From a virus: 45,938 nucleotides of DNA. A program made the translations under genes and the position numbers. The notes under the pieces are model-generated. The model was not told where the DNA came from, did no database searches, and worked only from the letters and a program-made list of their open reading frames with translations. The stretch lies in the IMG/VR virus record IMGVR_UViG_3300045282_000043, positions 1-45,938 of that record; one strand, given 5' to 3'. Positions 29,065-38,116 of this stretch are shown one piece after another; the stretch's first letter is position 1; every line of letters begins with the position of its first letter.

Positions 29065-30818
29065 TACATCAACTCCAATCTAATATGCAGAGCATACGTC
29101 ATGCCTGCAAGATTACTCGCATAATTCACTGTTTGATACTGAATAGTTGTTGAAGCCTTCACATAAATTACAATAACACCAGACGATGCCGTTCCTACCG
29201 TATTAGCATTCAAAGCACCAGTCTGTCCGATTCCAGCAACTCCAAGAACAGGAGTTGCATCAATTGTTATAGAAACATTACTATCTTTATCCGTATAAAT
29301 AATTTGAACATTAGGAAGATTTGATGTTACTGAACCTGCAACAGTTTCTACAACGTAAGCAGATATTCTATACAATCCTTCTCCAGTAGAAGGAACTACG
29401 AATAATGTAGATGCTCCAACATTAGCAGTTAATCCAGCAGTATCAATTTTTGCCATTATTCCAGATGTATTAATAGCAGCAGTATCAACCATAGCAAATG
29501 CTTTACGTGTAGGTCCTGTAGTTTGAGTTCCATAATATTTATCTGTTAGAAATTCTATTACACCTGCTTCTGGAGCTGTAAGAAGAGTTCCAGAGGTTAA
29601 TTTTAATGGAGCCGTTCCAGCTGAAGCTGTTCCTGCTTTAATATGTAATCCAGCAGTAGCTCCAGTTAGACCAATACCAACATTCCCATTACCAACTATT
29701 ACAAAATCAGATTCTGTGCCACGAGCACTTAGCGAAAGCCAATTCGATGCCGGTGTAGCTGATGGGAGCAACGAAATAAACGCATCAACCGTGACGTTAT
29801 CGGTAAAATGAATCTCACATCTTTTGCCTGAACTATGTGAATCAATTCTGAGTTGCGACCCTGACCCATAGGTCGCACCTCCAGTACGTTGAAGATGTAA
29901 CAACTCCTGCGGAATCGTCGTGCCAATTCCGACAAATCCAGTTGTCAACATACGCATCACTTCAATAGCGCCATTATTTCCAACAAGGAAATTGATGAAA
30001 TCAACTGTGCCAACGCCAGATGTTGACTGCAACGTTAACATCGAACTATTCGTTGTGCCACCTAGCACTAATGGAGTAAATAGTGACGTACTGATATGTG
30101 CCGTACCTGTCACGTCGGCCGTATAGGATGCGCTGCCATTACCTCCAACACTTAACAACGCTAATGGTGCGGTTGAGCCAATACCTACATTCCCTGTGCT
30201 AGAAATGCGTGCTATTTCGATACGGTTGATGCCAAACACAATCGGTAATGCCCCGTTCGTGTCAATAAGCAACGCACTTCCATTTGCTTCAATCCAACCT
30301 AAATTAGCCTTAGTTAACCCTGCTAGGGTGCCAACGGCAGCAGACCCTTCCATGATGAATTGCACATACTTGCCGGCGTCATTAGTGAAGAAGAATACTG
30401 ATTCACCAGTATTTAAGGTTCCATTGACTTGGACTACCGGGCTCGCGCCATCAATACGTAGTGTCCGATCTGGTGTAATAGTGCCAATACCAACACGATG
30501 ATTTATATTATCTACGAAAAATGTAGGAGAATCAACGCTTAACATCTGTAATATTAATCTATCAAACGAAGCCGGAATCACCCATTGTTCATCGCTATTA
30601 AATCCATCATATATAATACTAGAATTGCTCCCTGGTAATCCTTGAGGACCTTGTAATCCAGAACTTCCACTACCAGAACTAAATGCAAAAGAATTGATAA
30701 TATCTTGTTGTTGTATTAAATTAAGAATTAAATCTCTAATAACTTGATATAAAGCATTATCTTTTTGTTGTAAACTTGTATTTTGTAATTGTGGAAGCAA
30801 TCTAGCTAAATTAATCAT
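29064..30818 (-). CDS. Tail fibre / receptor-binding protein candidate with VGIG repeats
   Basis: A 584-residue fibrous protein. Residues 1-45 are helical. Residues 50-66 hold a short collagen-like GLQGPQGLPG stretch. Four units with core VGIG followed by P and L-x-I/V/L recur near 108, 205, 295 and 380. The C-terminus is a beta-rich head (from about 470). Such repeats are typical of trimeric fibres. Residues of about 110-366 are encoded by clearly more G+C-rich DNA than the rest, which suggests exchange. It is the most likely determinant of host range in this window. Confidence 0.75.
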   Translation of the reverse strand: MINLARLLPQLQNTSLQQKDNALYQVIRDLILNLIQQQDIINSFAFSSGSGSSGLQGPQGLPGSNSSIIYDGFNSDEQWVIPASFDRLILQMLSVDSPTFFVDNINHRVGIGTITPDRTLRIDGASPVVQVNGTLNTGESVFFFTNDAGKYVQFIMEGSAAVGTLAGLTKANLGWIEANGSALLIDTNGALPIVFGINRIEIARISSTGNVGIGSTAPLALLSVGGNGSASYTADVTGTAHISTSLFTPLVLGGTTNSSMLTLQSTSGVGTVDFINFLVGNNGAIEVMRMLTTGFVGIGTTIPQELLHLQRTGGATYGSGSQLRIDSHSSGKRCEIHFTDNVTVDAFISLLPSATPASNWLSLSARGTESDFVIVGNGNVGIGLTGATAGLHIKAGTASAGTAPLKLTSGTLLTAPEAGVIEFLTDKYYGTQTTGPTRKAFAMVDTAAINTSGIMAKIDTAGLTANVGASTLFVVPSTGEGLYRISAYVVETVAGSVTSNLPNVQIIYTDKDSNVSITIDATPVLGVAGIGQTGALNANTVGTASSGVIVIYVKASTTIQYQTVNYASNLAGMTYALHIRLELM

Positions 30819-31108
30819 GTTGACTCCGGATATGATTTCGCAACTGGTTTTACAAAAATAATAATTTTAGAAACTCCAAATGTTTCATTAATTTCAGTAG
30901 TTCTAATCTCTAATTTGGCATTCTGTTGAGTAAAATTGGATAATCTATTTGGATTTATTTCAGTTTTTGTTTTTAAAGGAACTTGTTTTAAAGAAGAGAT
31001 CTTAATCTCATCTTGACTAAACAATGTTAACCAGAGATTACCAGAACCCTTGACATTTAAACGAACAGCGCCATAATGATTAATTAATGCTTCATCAGAA
31101 GATTTCAT
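30815..31108 (-). CDS. Hypothetical tail-region protein (97 aa)
   Basis: Not recognised. It overlaps both neighbours by four bases (ATGA). The sequence is beta-like (AVRLNVKGSGNLWLTLFS, AKLEIRTTEINETFGVSKIIIFVKP). It lies directly upstream of the tail-fibre gene in the late operon and may be a fibre-attachment or tail accessory protein. Confidence 0.5.
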   Translation of the reverse strand: MKSSDEALINHYGAVRLNVKGSGNLWLTLFSQDEIKISSLKQVPLKTKTEINPNRLSNFTQQNAKLEIRTTEINETFGVSKIIIFVKPVAKSYPEST

Positions 31109-31548
31109 GGAATCATTCCAAATGATGAAAGTCTTTTTCTACTAATAGCTGAATTAAGATTAGGAGCTAAAGAATTTGTAGTAATCGGACTAGGATTAGA
31201 ACCAGAACTTTGAACAATAGAATTATTTGTTAAATTTCCAAAACTAGTAGTTCCAGATATAGGAGGTTGAATAACAGGAGGTTGATTATTTGGTGAAGCT
31301 ACTGTATCAGAACCTCCTATAGGAGTTACAGGATTAATAGTTGAAGGTTGAGTAGAAGATTGATTAGTAGTTCCAGATTGATTAGCTAAAAAAGATTGAG
31401 AATTAGCATAATCATTAGGATCATAATTTTCTCTATTGGGATCTTGCATCCAATCCCAAAATCCCTTAGCTTTACCTTGAGAGCCTAATTTTTGATTATA
31501 AGCAGAACTATAATAAGCATCATTTAACTGTCCATATGTGGATGGCAT
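31105..31548 (-). CDS. Ser/Thr/Asn/Pro-rich linker-like protein (147 aa)
   Basis: After about 45 residues containing FWDWMQDPNRENYDPND, nearly all of the protein is low-complexity Ser, Thr, Asn, Gln and Pro, with little hydrophobic core. It ends in a short basic tail. Disordered virion proteins of this type can act as internal or linker proteins. No family is recognised. Confidence 0.5.
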   Translation of the reverse strand: MPSTYGQLNDAYYSSAYNQKLGSQGKAKGFWDWMQDPNRENYDPNDYANSQSFLANQSGTTNQSSTQPSTINPVTPIGGSDTVASPNNQPPVIQPPISGTTSFGNLTNNSIVQSSGSNPSPITTNSLAPNLNSAISRKRLSSFGMIP

Positions 31549-31568
31549 AAATTAATTCCTTTTAAACA

Positions 31569-31937
31569 TTAAGCTACACCAATTTCACCTTCACCTTGAA
31601 TAGTTAATGACGTTGCCGCTGATGCCCCACCAACGAGAAAATCAGCAGTATCTAATCTCAGTAATCCAAACCAATCTAAGAAACTATTAGCTGCTACAGA
31701 TGTCGCAGTTCCTATAACTTCTGTTCCAGCAACATTGCCACCTGTAGCGCCTAACCAGAATGAGCATGTTACAGCACCAGCAGTTTTATTAACAACTCTA
31801 ATATGTTTAAGAATAATATAACATGGGGACGATCCGGCTCCGACTCCACCTGTAACAGTAGGAGGATTAAGAATATTAGTTGTTAAAGTATTAGATAATG
31901 CAACCGGTCCGAATCTAAAAGTCTTGTTCATTGCCAT
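31569..31937 (-). CDS. Beta-sandwich-like virion protein (122 aa)
   Basis: GGGAGA at normal distance supports ATG 31937. The sequence has alternating hydrophobic strands (YIILKHIRVVNKTAGAV, TCSFWLGATGG, SLTIQGEGEI) and many Gly, Ala and Thr residues. It is similar in style to the proteins at 2531-2893 and 37604-38065. A tail or fibre accessory role is likely. No sequence family is claimed. Confidence 0.55.
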   Translation of the reverse strand: MAMNKTFRFGPVALSNTLTTNILNPPTVTGGVGAGSSPCYIILKHIRVVNKTAGAVTCSFWLGATGGNVAGTEVIGTATSVAANSFLDWFGLLRLDTADFLVGGASAATSLTIQGEGEIGVA

Positions 31938-31949
31938 GTGAGAATCTCC

Positions 31950-33212
31950 CTAGGGCAGAAATGCTGTCTTGATAAATGGACTAGGAATTTCTGTATCTAC
32001 AGTAGTAATAGAATTGATAAAACTTTCAGAAATTGAAACTGGAGTGAAATCACTCTCAGTTTGATAATCTTCATCGAGAGCACTTCGTGAAAGTATCTTT
32101 TTAGGATAATTTAATAAACTAAAGAAATCATCTTCAATAAATTCATCCTGATAAGATATGATATCAGATAAAGTAAGTGAATTTGTATTAATAAATGAAC
32201 TTCTAAAATATAATGTATCATTAGTTTTATTTTTATCTAATACATAGATTCCAGAAGCATCCTCGAATAGAACTTGAATAATTCCTACTGGAATAGTACC
32301 CGAGAATTGTGTTCCAGTTCCATCTCCTATAAATGAAATTGTTACAGGACCTGAAAATCTTCCGAATCCAATAGGAAGAGTAAACCAAAATCTATTCCAT
32401 GTTCTAAATATTATAGAATATGGATTTGTATCTTCATCTATAATTATAATTTCAGTAAGACCTGTAATAGGATCAACAAAACTAAGTTGTATTTGAAAAA
32501 TCTGATTAACAATATCTTGAGCCGCTGCTTCTATTTGAGCTTGAGTTTGTGTTCCTACTCCAGCAATTGTTCCAACAGTAGTAGTATCAATAGAAAATTT
32601 AATTACGTCACCAACTTTAACGGGAGTTTGAGGATCTTCTTGAATTATTGAAAATGAACTAATTCCATATGTTCCATCAATAAATATACCATCAAATGCA
32701 TATATATTTGATAAACTTGATCCACCAAAAGCTGTAGAAGCATATACAGATATTGAAATAGTTTCTGTTACAAAAGTTAATGTAGGAATTTTATTAAATG
32801 TAATATGTAATATTCCAGATCCTTGATGAGTATCTGATATCCCATTGAATACTAATATTGCATTACCAACTGCATATGTAAGACTAACAGATATATTACC
32901 ACTGAGAATTGTAAATCCAGGTGGAAGATCAAAAAAACTAATTGGTAGACCACCATCTAGAGAAAATAAAGCAGTTCCTAAATCTAATATAAAAGTTATA
33001 TTAGAATTTGTAACTACTCCACTTCCAACAGAACTTAAATGATCTATATATACTATAGAACCATGAAAAGCAGAATATATTAATTGAGTATTAGATCCAT
33101 CTCCATAAATAAAAAGTGGAGGATCATCACTCACAAATCCAACAGAACCACCTCCAGGTGATCTTGATGAACATACAACACTTGCAAAATTTACAATAGA
33201 AAAAGTTCCCAT
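31950..33212 (-). CDS. Large beta-rich tail protein candidate (420 aa)
   Basis: The protein is nearly all beta-like, with repeated patterns of Ile, Ser, Thr, Gly and aromatic residues and few Lys or Arg. It lies immediately after the tail-hub gene (one-base overlap). The DNA is very AT-rich. It may be a tail needle-, knob- or fibre-type component. No motif gives a more precise role. Confidence 0.55.
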   Translation of the reverse strand: MGTFSIVNFASVVCSSRSPGGGSVGFVSDDPPLFIYGDGSNTQLIYSAFHGSIVYIDHLSSVGSGVVTNSNITFILDLGTALFSLDGGLPISFFDLPPGFTILSGNISVSLTYAVGNAILVFNGISDTHQGSGILHITFNKIPTLTFVTETISISVYASTAFGGSSLSNIYAFDGIFIDGTYGISSFSIIQEDPQTPVKVGDVIKFSIDTTTVGTIAGVGTQTQAQIEAAAQDIVNQIFQIQLSFVDPITGLTEIIIIDEDTNPYSIIFRTWNRFWFTLPIGFGRFSGPVTISFIGDGTGTQFSGTIPVGIIQVLFEDASGIYVLDKNKTNDTLYFRSSFINTNSLTLSDIISYQDEFIEDDFFSLLNYPKKILSRSALDEDYQTESDFTPVSISESFINSITTVDTEIPSPFIKTAFLP

Positions 33213-34732
33213 CAGTTCACATCTGCTCCTAAAATGATTTCATCAATATTATGAATTGCAACTGTATTAATTCCCATTCTAAATGACCAAGGAGACCACC
33301 TAATATTTTTCCAATCCATACCATTAGCATAATTTCCCATTAGCATCTGTTTAGTAGGAAGAATAATATAAATTTCTTTCTGAATAGGAGCATTAATGAA
33401 TTGGATATCACCAAATGCATTCCTATTCAATTTCTTCCAAAACTCTTCAATTTTCCAACTTAATTCTGGTGTCACATAACGTCCATTAAATTGACTCACT
33501 CCCTGATAAGTGCATATAAGTAAGAAATCTACTGATGAACTTCCAGAATCGAGAACAGTAGCAATTCCATGAACACAAGTTCCTAAAGCATTATCAATAG
33601 TTGTATCTGGCCATGAAGATGGAACATCGCTATTATCAGACCAAGCCATTGTTTTAGCTCTTTTAAACATATACAATACATCTCTCATTTCTTGAGCATT
33701 AGTAATAGGATTACCATCTAATGGAAATATGATTAATCCATCAATTTGACTAATAGCCTCTGGTTCTCCGATATTGCTTACTAAAGCAAGAGAAATATCA
33801 TTGTATGTAGTTGTTAAGATTAATCTATTATGATATAAGCTAAGAACGGCTCCGGCTGGAATTGTTGTATAATTATCCAATAATCCAGAAGCATCAGCTA
33901 GTAAATCAGCATCATAAAATGATATATCATTTAATGCAGTTGATGTATTATTATTAAGAATAGCATTAGGAACGAAAAAGAACTGATAACCAGATAGATC
34001 ACCATTAAATGTTCCTGGAGGAATAACTTTAGTTGCTACTAAAAGTCTTTTAACTACATTAGGATCACCACTTGTTGGAATAGTTCCAAAACTTACAGAA
34101 GAAGCCGCAGCCGTTGTGAACGATGTAAAAATAGAAGGTGGAGCGTTATATCCAGATTTTGTTTGAGAAACAAAACCAAAAATATGTTGACCAGGATCTG
34201 TATGTCCTGCTGCACCATTCGCAACAGTCATTGCACCAGTTAATCCAGAACCAGCCGCAGAGCGGGCAGGAGTTCCATCACCAGCATAAACATATAATTT
34301 CTCATTTTGTAATCCCTTTTGGAAGATTAAGTCACCATTTATATAATTACCAAAAGGACTGATGTATGCTCTACCTGCATATGGAACAAATGCAAAATCT
34401 GTCATACCAGCAATAGTTAATAAAGGACCATATACTGTTTCAGCATCAACAATATGATGAATACTTCCAGTTCCTGCATCGTAATTATAAGTTAGAACTA
34501 TTAGTGTATTAGCAGTTTGAGTTGGATAATTATATATACGACGAATATTAGTTAATGGAACTAAAACATCTTGAGAGATGCCAATTCCAGGCCTAGTCTT
34601 AAATCCTTGTGCAAAAAAATCTACATTGTTACAATCTGAAAAATGATCTTTTGGAGTTGTATTTTTATCTCCACGATCCCATAGACCATTGAACTTATCA
34701 AGTGTAAGTCCTTGATGATCGCGCACAGCCAT
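33212..34732 (-). CDS. P22 gp10-like tail hub / DNA stabilisation protein
   Basis: The 506-residue protein begins with LDKFNGLWDRGDKNTTPKDHFSDCNNVDFFAQGFKTRPG, then repeated strands with Phe, Tyr and Gly, and ends near WSPWSFRM. That is the form of the beta-propeller packaged-DNA stabilisation and tail-hub proteins of P22-like podoviruses. It follows the probable adaptor gene with a two-base gap, the same order as in P22-like genomes. Assignment is by general resemblance and order. Confidence 0.55.
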   Translation of the reverse strand: MAVRDHQGLTLDKFNGLWDRGDKNTTPKDHFSDCNNVDFFAQGFKTRPGIGISQDVLVPLTNIRRIYNYPTQTANTLIVLTYNYDAGTGSIHHIVDAETVYGPLLTIAGMTDFAFVPYAGRAYISPFGNYINGDLIFQKGLQNEKLYVYAGDGTPARSAAGSGLTGAMTVANGAAGHTDPGQHIFGFVSQTKSGYNAPPSIFTSFTTAAASSVSFGTIPTSGDPNVVKRLLVATKVIPPGTFNGDLSGYQFFFVPNAILNNNTSTALNDISFYDADLLADASGLLDNYTTIPAGAVLSLYHNRLILTTTYNDISLALVSNIGEPEAISQIDGLIIFPLDGNPITNAQEMRDVLYMFKRAKTMAWSDNSDVPSSWPDTTIDNALGTCVHGIATVLDSGSSSVDFLLICTYQGVSQFNGRYVTPELSWKIEEFWKKLNRNAFGDIQFINAPIQKEIYIILPTKQMLMGNYANGMDWKNIRWSPWSFRMGINTVAIHNIDEIILGADVN

Positions 34733-34734
34733 GA

Positions 34735-35433
34735 TTAGAAATTAGTACCTCGACGCTTATAAGAGGCTCTAAACGGCCTACGTCTAGTAATAATAGATTG
34801 CATTCCTTTAATTGGAATACCTAATGCTCGCGAAAGTGCTGTTCCAGTCAAACTATCAAGTGCAACGGCTCTGGATTCATTTTCAGCAATAAACATAGCA
34901 CAGAGAGCACCTGTCTTATAAATAAGATAAGTCTCAACATTTGTGAATGGAAGATTTACATTAATATCTTTAATTAGAATAGGAAGATTAAATAAACTAC
35001 CAATATAATCAATTTTTAAATCAATATCAGTATTAGCAGCTATTAATTTTACTCTTCCTTGTTCTAATGCCCAAATTCCAAATCTCGAAGTTGGAGTTAA
35101 ACCATCTAAATAATGAGGAATTGTATCTTTTTTATACATTGGAGTCCACTGATCTAATCCGGATGTGGATTCCCAAAGTTGTTTAATTTCTATTAAATTG
35201 GATGGAAAAGCCGGAGTTGTATCGAATCCTAATCTATTAACACCTGCTTTGATAGTAATAGCTGCACTTTCATCATTTGTAATAGGAATATCATTTTGTT
35301 CGTATAATTCTTGTAATTCAGCTAAAGCCAAATTTAACATCGGCAAACAGGTAGCATTATCATATACTGCCTGAGCAGCATCATTCATACAAGCTCCTGC
35401 TACTGATGTAATTATAGATGAAGGTTTAGGCAT
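34735..35433 (-). CDS. Head-tail adaptor/completion protein candidate (232 aa)
   Basis: The helical N-terminus (MLNLALAELQELYEQNDIPI) is followed by beta segments and a long helix with ETYLIYKTGALCAMFIAENESRA, typical of connector proteins that join portal and tail. It ends with a basic tail (RRRPFRASYKRR). It is placed before the tail-hub gene, as gp4-like proteins are in P22 relatives. The family assignment is inference. Confidence 0.5.
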   Translation of the reverse strand: MPKPSSIITSVAGACMNDAAQAVYDNATCLPMLNLALAELQELYEQNDIPITNDESAAITIKAGVNRLGFDTTPAFPSNLIEIKQLWESTSGLDQWTPMYKKDTIPHYLDGLTPTSRFGIWALEQGRVKLIAANTDIDLKIDYIGSLFNLPILIKDINVNLPFTNVETYLIYKTGALCAMFIAENESRAVALDSLTGTALSRALGIPIKGMQSIITRRRPFRASYKRRGTNF

Positions 35434-35434
35434 A

Positions 35435-35791
35435 TCAAGACCAAATCAATCTGACTCCTACGATAGCAACAGTAACAGTAATAACTAGACTTACGAATGA
35501 AGAATCTAATCCTATGGATGTAGGATCTGTAACGTGAATTGGAACACCAGTATCCAAAGCAACTCCCTTGAGAATCATGACACTAGTGTTCCCGGCTGGA
35601 GGAATAATTGTTAATGCAGTAGAAGCTAAACCAGAAATTACTGGAGCCGTTATCGTGTTATCACCAACGATTAGAGTAATAACATCTATTTGTCCAGGGG
35701 ATGTAATATTATCAAGCGCAGACTGAATTATATGACTCTCTATATCTCCAGATAATTCAATTTGAACGTTTCGTGAACTAGTTACTGACAT
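35435..35791 (-). CDS. Small beta-rich virion protein candidate (118 aa)
   Basis: ATG 35791 with GAGAAG before it is preferred to the in-frame TTG at 35803. The protein is beta-like with many Ile, Thr and Val (VITLIVGDNTITAPVISGLASTALTII) and a hydrophobic C-terminus. It overlaps the previous gene by 14 bases. The role is probably structural; nothing is recognised. Confidence 0.5.
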   Translation of the reverse strand: MSVTSSRNVQIELSGDIESHIIQSALDNITSPGQIDVITLIVGDNTITAPVISGLASTALTIIPPAGNTSVMILKGVALDTGVPIHVTDPTSIGLDSSFVSLVITVTVAIVGVRLIWS

Positions 35792-36032
35792 AAATCTTCT
35801 CAAATGTTGGAGAAAGAATAATTGGAATTATATCTCCTTCTTTTAATTCTGAAAATGATTCACTTTCAATAACTAAACCTATGTTTCCTTGTCCACTTTG
35901 ATCATTTGTAAATGCTCTAATGTATTTGCAATCATTTGGAATAGCATCTTTTATGATTTTAACTTTCTCTGTTCCGTATTTACATATATCAACAAGAATC
36001 ATTGGATGAACTAACAAAATCATCTGCTTCAT
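35778..36032 (-). CDS. Hypothetical protein (84 aa)
   Basis: Not recognised. It has mixed beta/helix features (QMILLVHPMILVDICKYGTEK) and is coupled by ATGA to the Cys-rich protein gene upstream. Its place among head-tail genes suggests a virion or assembly role. Confidence 0.45.
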   Translation of the reverse strand: MKQMILLVHPMILVDICKYGTEKVKIIKDAIPNDCKYIRAFTNDQSGQGNIGLVIESESFSELKEGDIIPIILSPTFEKIYVSN

Positions 36033-36769
36033 ACAGCGAACTTCAAGTTCTTTGCTTCTGGGTGGCTCACATCAATAGCTTTGCAAGTTGGACACACGGG
36101 AAATAAAGGATTCCGCATACCTCCACAAGCAAAACAACGTACTAACTCAGCAATCTGGAAATCTTTGAGCCACGGTTTATCGTTAAGATTAAGTTCTCTA
36201 GCCGCAAGCCTCATAAGATCCCAAATAGCAAGTGGATTGCCATTTGTACGTGCCCAAAGACTATCAGCGATACGAACAAGAATCTTATACCAATTATCCT
36301 GTTTAGCTTTAACTTCAGCTAACTTATTTTTATATTTCATTTTAATCTCTACAGCATTCAATTCACCGAGAACATAGAATAATCCAGGCATTGAATCATC
36401 CATGTTTGAACCCAACATACTATTACAATAATCTTTAATTACAGAATCAGAAATTTGAATACTGCTAACTGAAATTTCTAATAGAGGTTGTTCCCAATCA
36501 TAATCCTTCCACCAACTATGACCAGTAATTAACAAAGTAGAAGGTTGTTCGTAGCTTCCGGCTTCGATTGTAAATCTACCCTCTTCAAGTGTATGTTTGA
36601 GTTCATCAATTCTTCCAGGAAAAATAGATACTAAAGTGCATTTATCCATAGGATTCTTAGTTGAACGAATTAATTTCCTTTTATTTAATGTTGGAGAAAT
36701 AAACTCTAATGGAGTAGAGCCGGCCATAATAGTCTTACCTACGGGATTGGGATCTGAGAAATCGATCAT
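36029..36769 (-). CDS. Hypothetical protein with C-terminal zinc ribbon (246 aa)
   Basis: Residues 1-110 look like a beta-rich domain and residues 110-210 are helical. Near the end CFACGG and CPTC form a four-Cys ribbon. The ribosome site GGAGAAAAA supports the start. It could be an assembly factor, as some podovirus head genes carry such ribbons. No family is recognised. Confidence 0.5.
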   Translation of the reverse strand: MIDFSDPNPVGKTIMAGSTPLEFISPTLNKRKLIRSTKNPMDKCTLVSIFPGRIDELKHTLEEGRFTIEAGSYEQPSTLLITGHSWWKDYDWEQPLLEISVSSIQISDSVIKDYCNSMLGSNMDDSMPGLFYVLGELNAVEIKMKYKNKLAEVKAKQDNWYKILVRIADSLWARTNGNPLAIWDLMRLAARELNLNDKPWLKDFQIAELVRCFACGGMRNPLFPVCPTCKAIDVSHPEAKNLKFAV

Positions 36770-36787
36770 TTTTTCTCCTTCGGAGAG

Positions 36788-37318
36788 TTAATTCACTGAA
36801 CCAGGAACGACAACAGCATTACCATAATGAAGAGCATCTCCAATTTCAGTTTCATTACCGAATAATTCTTTTTCCATCTTTTCAATACCAGCAATATACT
36901 CTTCCTTGCTCATCGTATCCTTATATTTAGCAAAATAGTTGCTTGCGGCTCTGTTCATGAGAATATTCTCAATAATATGCCTACAAGCCTCAAACCAAGG
37001 TGGAAGATACTTTCCTGTCTTATCTTGGAAAGTCCAAACGACCTCATAAACAACTTTTTCAAGCAAATCAGTTTCACCTAAAACAACTGTTAATCTCTCA
37101 AGAACATAACGGTGTCTAATATATTGCTTATATTTAGGAAGTAAACGGACTTCTGGAAACATAAGTTCATTTCCATGATCATCATGAGTAGTTAATCTTT
37201 TTTCTAATTGATCATCACTCCATACAACTCTGTAATTAGGTCTACCATCAGAAATATCTCTGCTATAATGCTCAATTAGCTGTTCATTGATTCGTTCTAT
37301 TGGTTCCCTCAACTCCAT
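36788..37318 (-). CDS. Hypothetical virion-region protein (176 aa)
   Basis: ATG 37318 is better than the upstream TTG because GAGG sits eight bases before it. The protein is charged and helical, with RYVLERLTVVLGETDLLEKVVYEVVWTFQ in the middle. I associate similar proteins with phage head genes but cannot name a function. Confidence 0.5.
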   Translation of the reverse strand: MELREPIERINEQLIEHYSRDISDGRPNYRVVWSDDQLEKRLTTHDDHGNELMFPEVRLLPKYKQYIRHRYVLERLTVVLGETDLLEKVVYEVVWTFQDKTGKYLPPWFEACRHIIENILMNRAASNYFAKYKDTMSKEEYIAGIEKMEKELFGNETEIGDALHYGNAVVVPGSVN

Positions 37319-37320
37319 AT

Positions 37321-37497
37321 TTACGGCCTCAACGTCCAATATGGAGAATTCAAAGGAACATTGGATTCAATACCTCCACATTCTCTTAGAATCCTAGCAT
37401 ATTCAGGTTCTTCTTTAACTTCTTCTTTTTTAACTTCTTCTTTAGTTTCTTTACGTTTCAATAAATCTAAACTCTTTTCTGCAACTTTGTGATCCAT
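37321..37497 (-). CDS. Small Lys/Glu-rich protein (58 aa)
   Basis: ATG 37497 follows AAGGA, and the 58-residue frame ends at 37321, three bases before the next start. The centre repeats the unit KEEVKKEEVKEE, so it is probably an extended charged helix. It was found by reading the gap between two larger genes. Function is unknown. Confidence 0.55.
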   Translation of the reverse strand: MDHKVAEKSLDLLKRKETKEEVKKEEVKEEPEYARILRECGGIESNVPLNSPYWTLRP

Positions 37498-37514
37498 GAG
37501 AATCCTTTAAAAGA

Positions 37515-37594
37515 GGGCTGCTCTTGTCCTTTACATCCTGCTCACTGGATTGTGAGGGCACTAGTCAGAATGTTGCCATGCACAAGAGCAGCCC
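37515..37594 (-). terminator. Long stem-loop with T-run, possible late attenuator
   Basis: Read leftward, GGGCTGCTCTTGT (plus 37582-37594) pairs perfectly with ACAAGAGCAGCCC (plus 37515-37527), followed by TCTTTT. The 54-base loop contains a second hairpin CTCAC/GTGAG (plus 37541-37545 and 37552-37556). It follows the probable decoration protein gene by nine bases. A partial terminator or RNA-protecting structure would favour expression of the capsid genes over later genes. Confidence 0.6.
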
Positions 37595-37603
37595 AACTCA
37601 AAC

Positions 37604-38065
37604 TTATTCACCCATTACGTAAACAAGATTGACATTGAATACTCCAGTAAGCAATGCAGCCGTTGCTACGGTCAATGTCATTCTTCCATCAGCAGTCATC
37701 TTGATATATGTAGCAGTTGTGAATTTAGGAATTGTAACCAACGTGATTCCAGCAGTCCACGATGCAACAGCAGTAGCAGCTAATATAGCAGCTGCACCAC
37801 CGCCACCAGCTGAAAGACCTAATGCAATAGTAGCTGATCCACCTGATGTTAATGCAGTAGTTACATCAATCGTTCCGCCAAGAATAATTGCTTTAGCTGG
37901 AATAATAGGACTATTACCAGGCGTGATTAATCCAATAGCTCCACCATCCAAACTGAAATCATATTGAAACTTAGCTGTTCCAACAGGACCGGAGAAACGA
38001 TTTGTAGCTAAACTTTTAATAGTAGCCCAAACATTTCCTCGTCCTAACTGTTCCGATGATGCCAT
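37604..38065 (-). CDS. Probable head decoration or accessory capsid protein (153 aa)
   Basis: An Ala, Gly and Thr-rich beta protein with GGGGAAAILAATAVASW in the middle and a TADGRMTLTVATAALLTGVFNVNLVYV end. This composition is typical of strongly expressed virion surface proteins. It has its own ribosome site, preceded by a small CTCGC/GCGAG hairpin (38074-38086), and a terminator-like stem-loop follows it. The function is inferred. Confidence 0.55.
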   Translation of the reverse strand: MASSEQLGRGNVWATIKSLATNRFSGPVGTAKFQYDFSLDGGAIGLITPGNSPIIPAKAIILGGTIDVTTALTSGGSATIALGLSAGGGGAAAILAATAVASWTAGITLVTIPKFTTATYIKMTADGRMTLTVATAALLTGVFNVNLVYVMGE

Positions 38066-38116
38066 TTTTATTCTCCCTCGCTATGCGAGATCTTTTTTCA
38101 AGACAGAGAATTGTTA

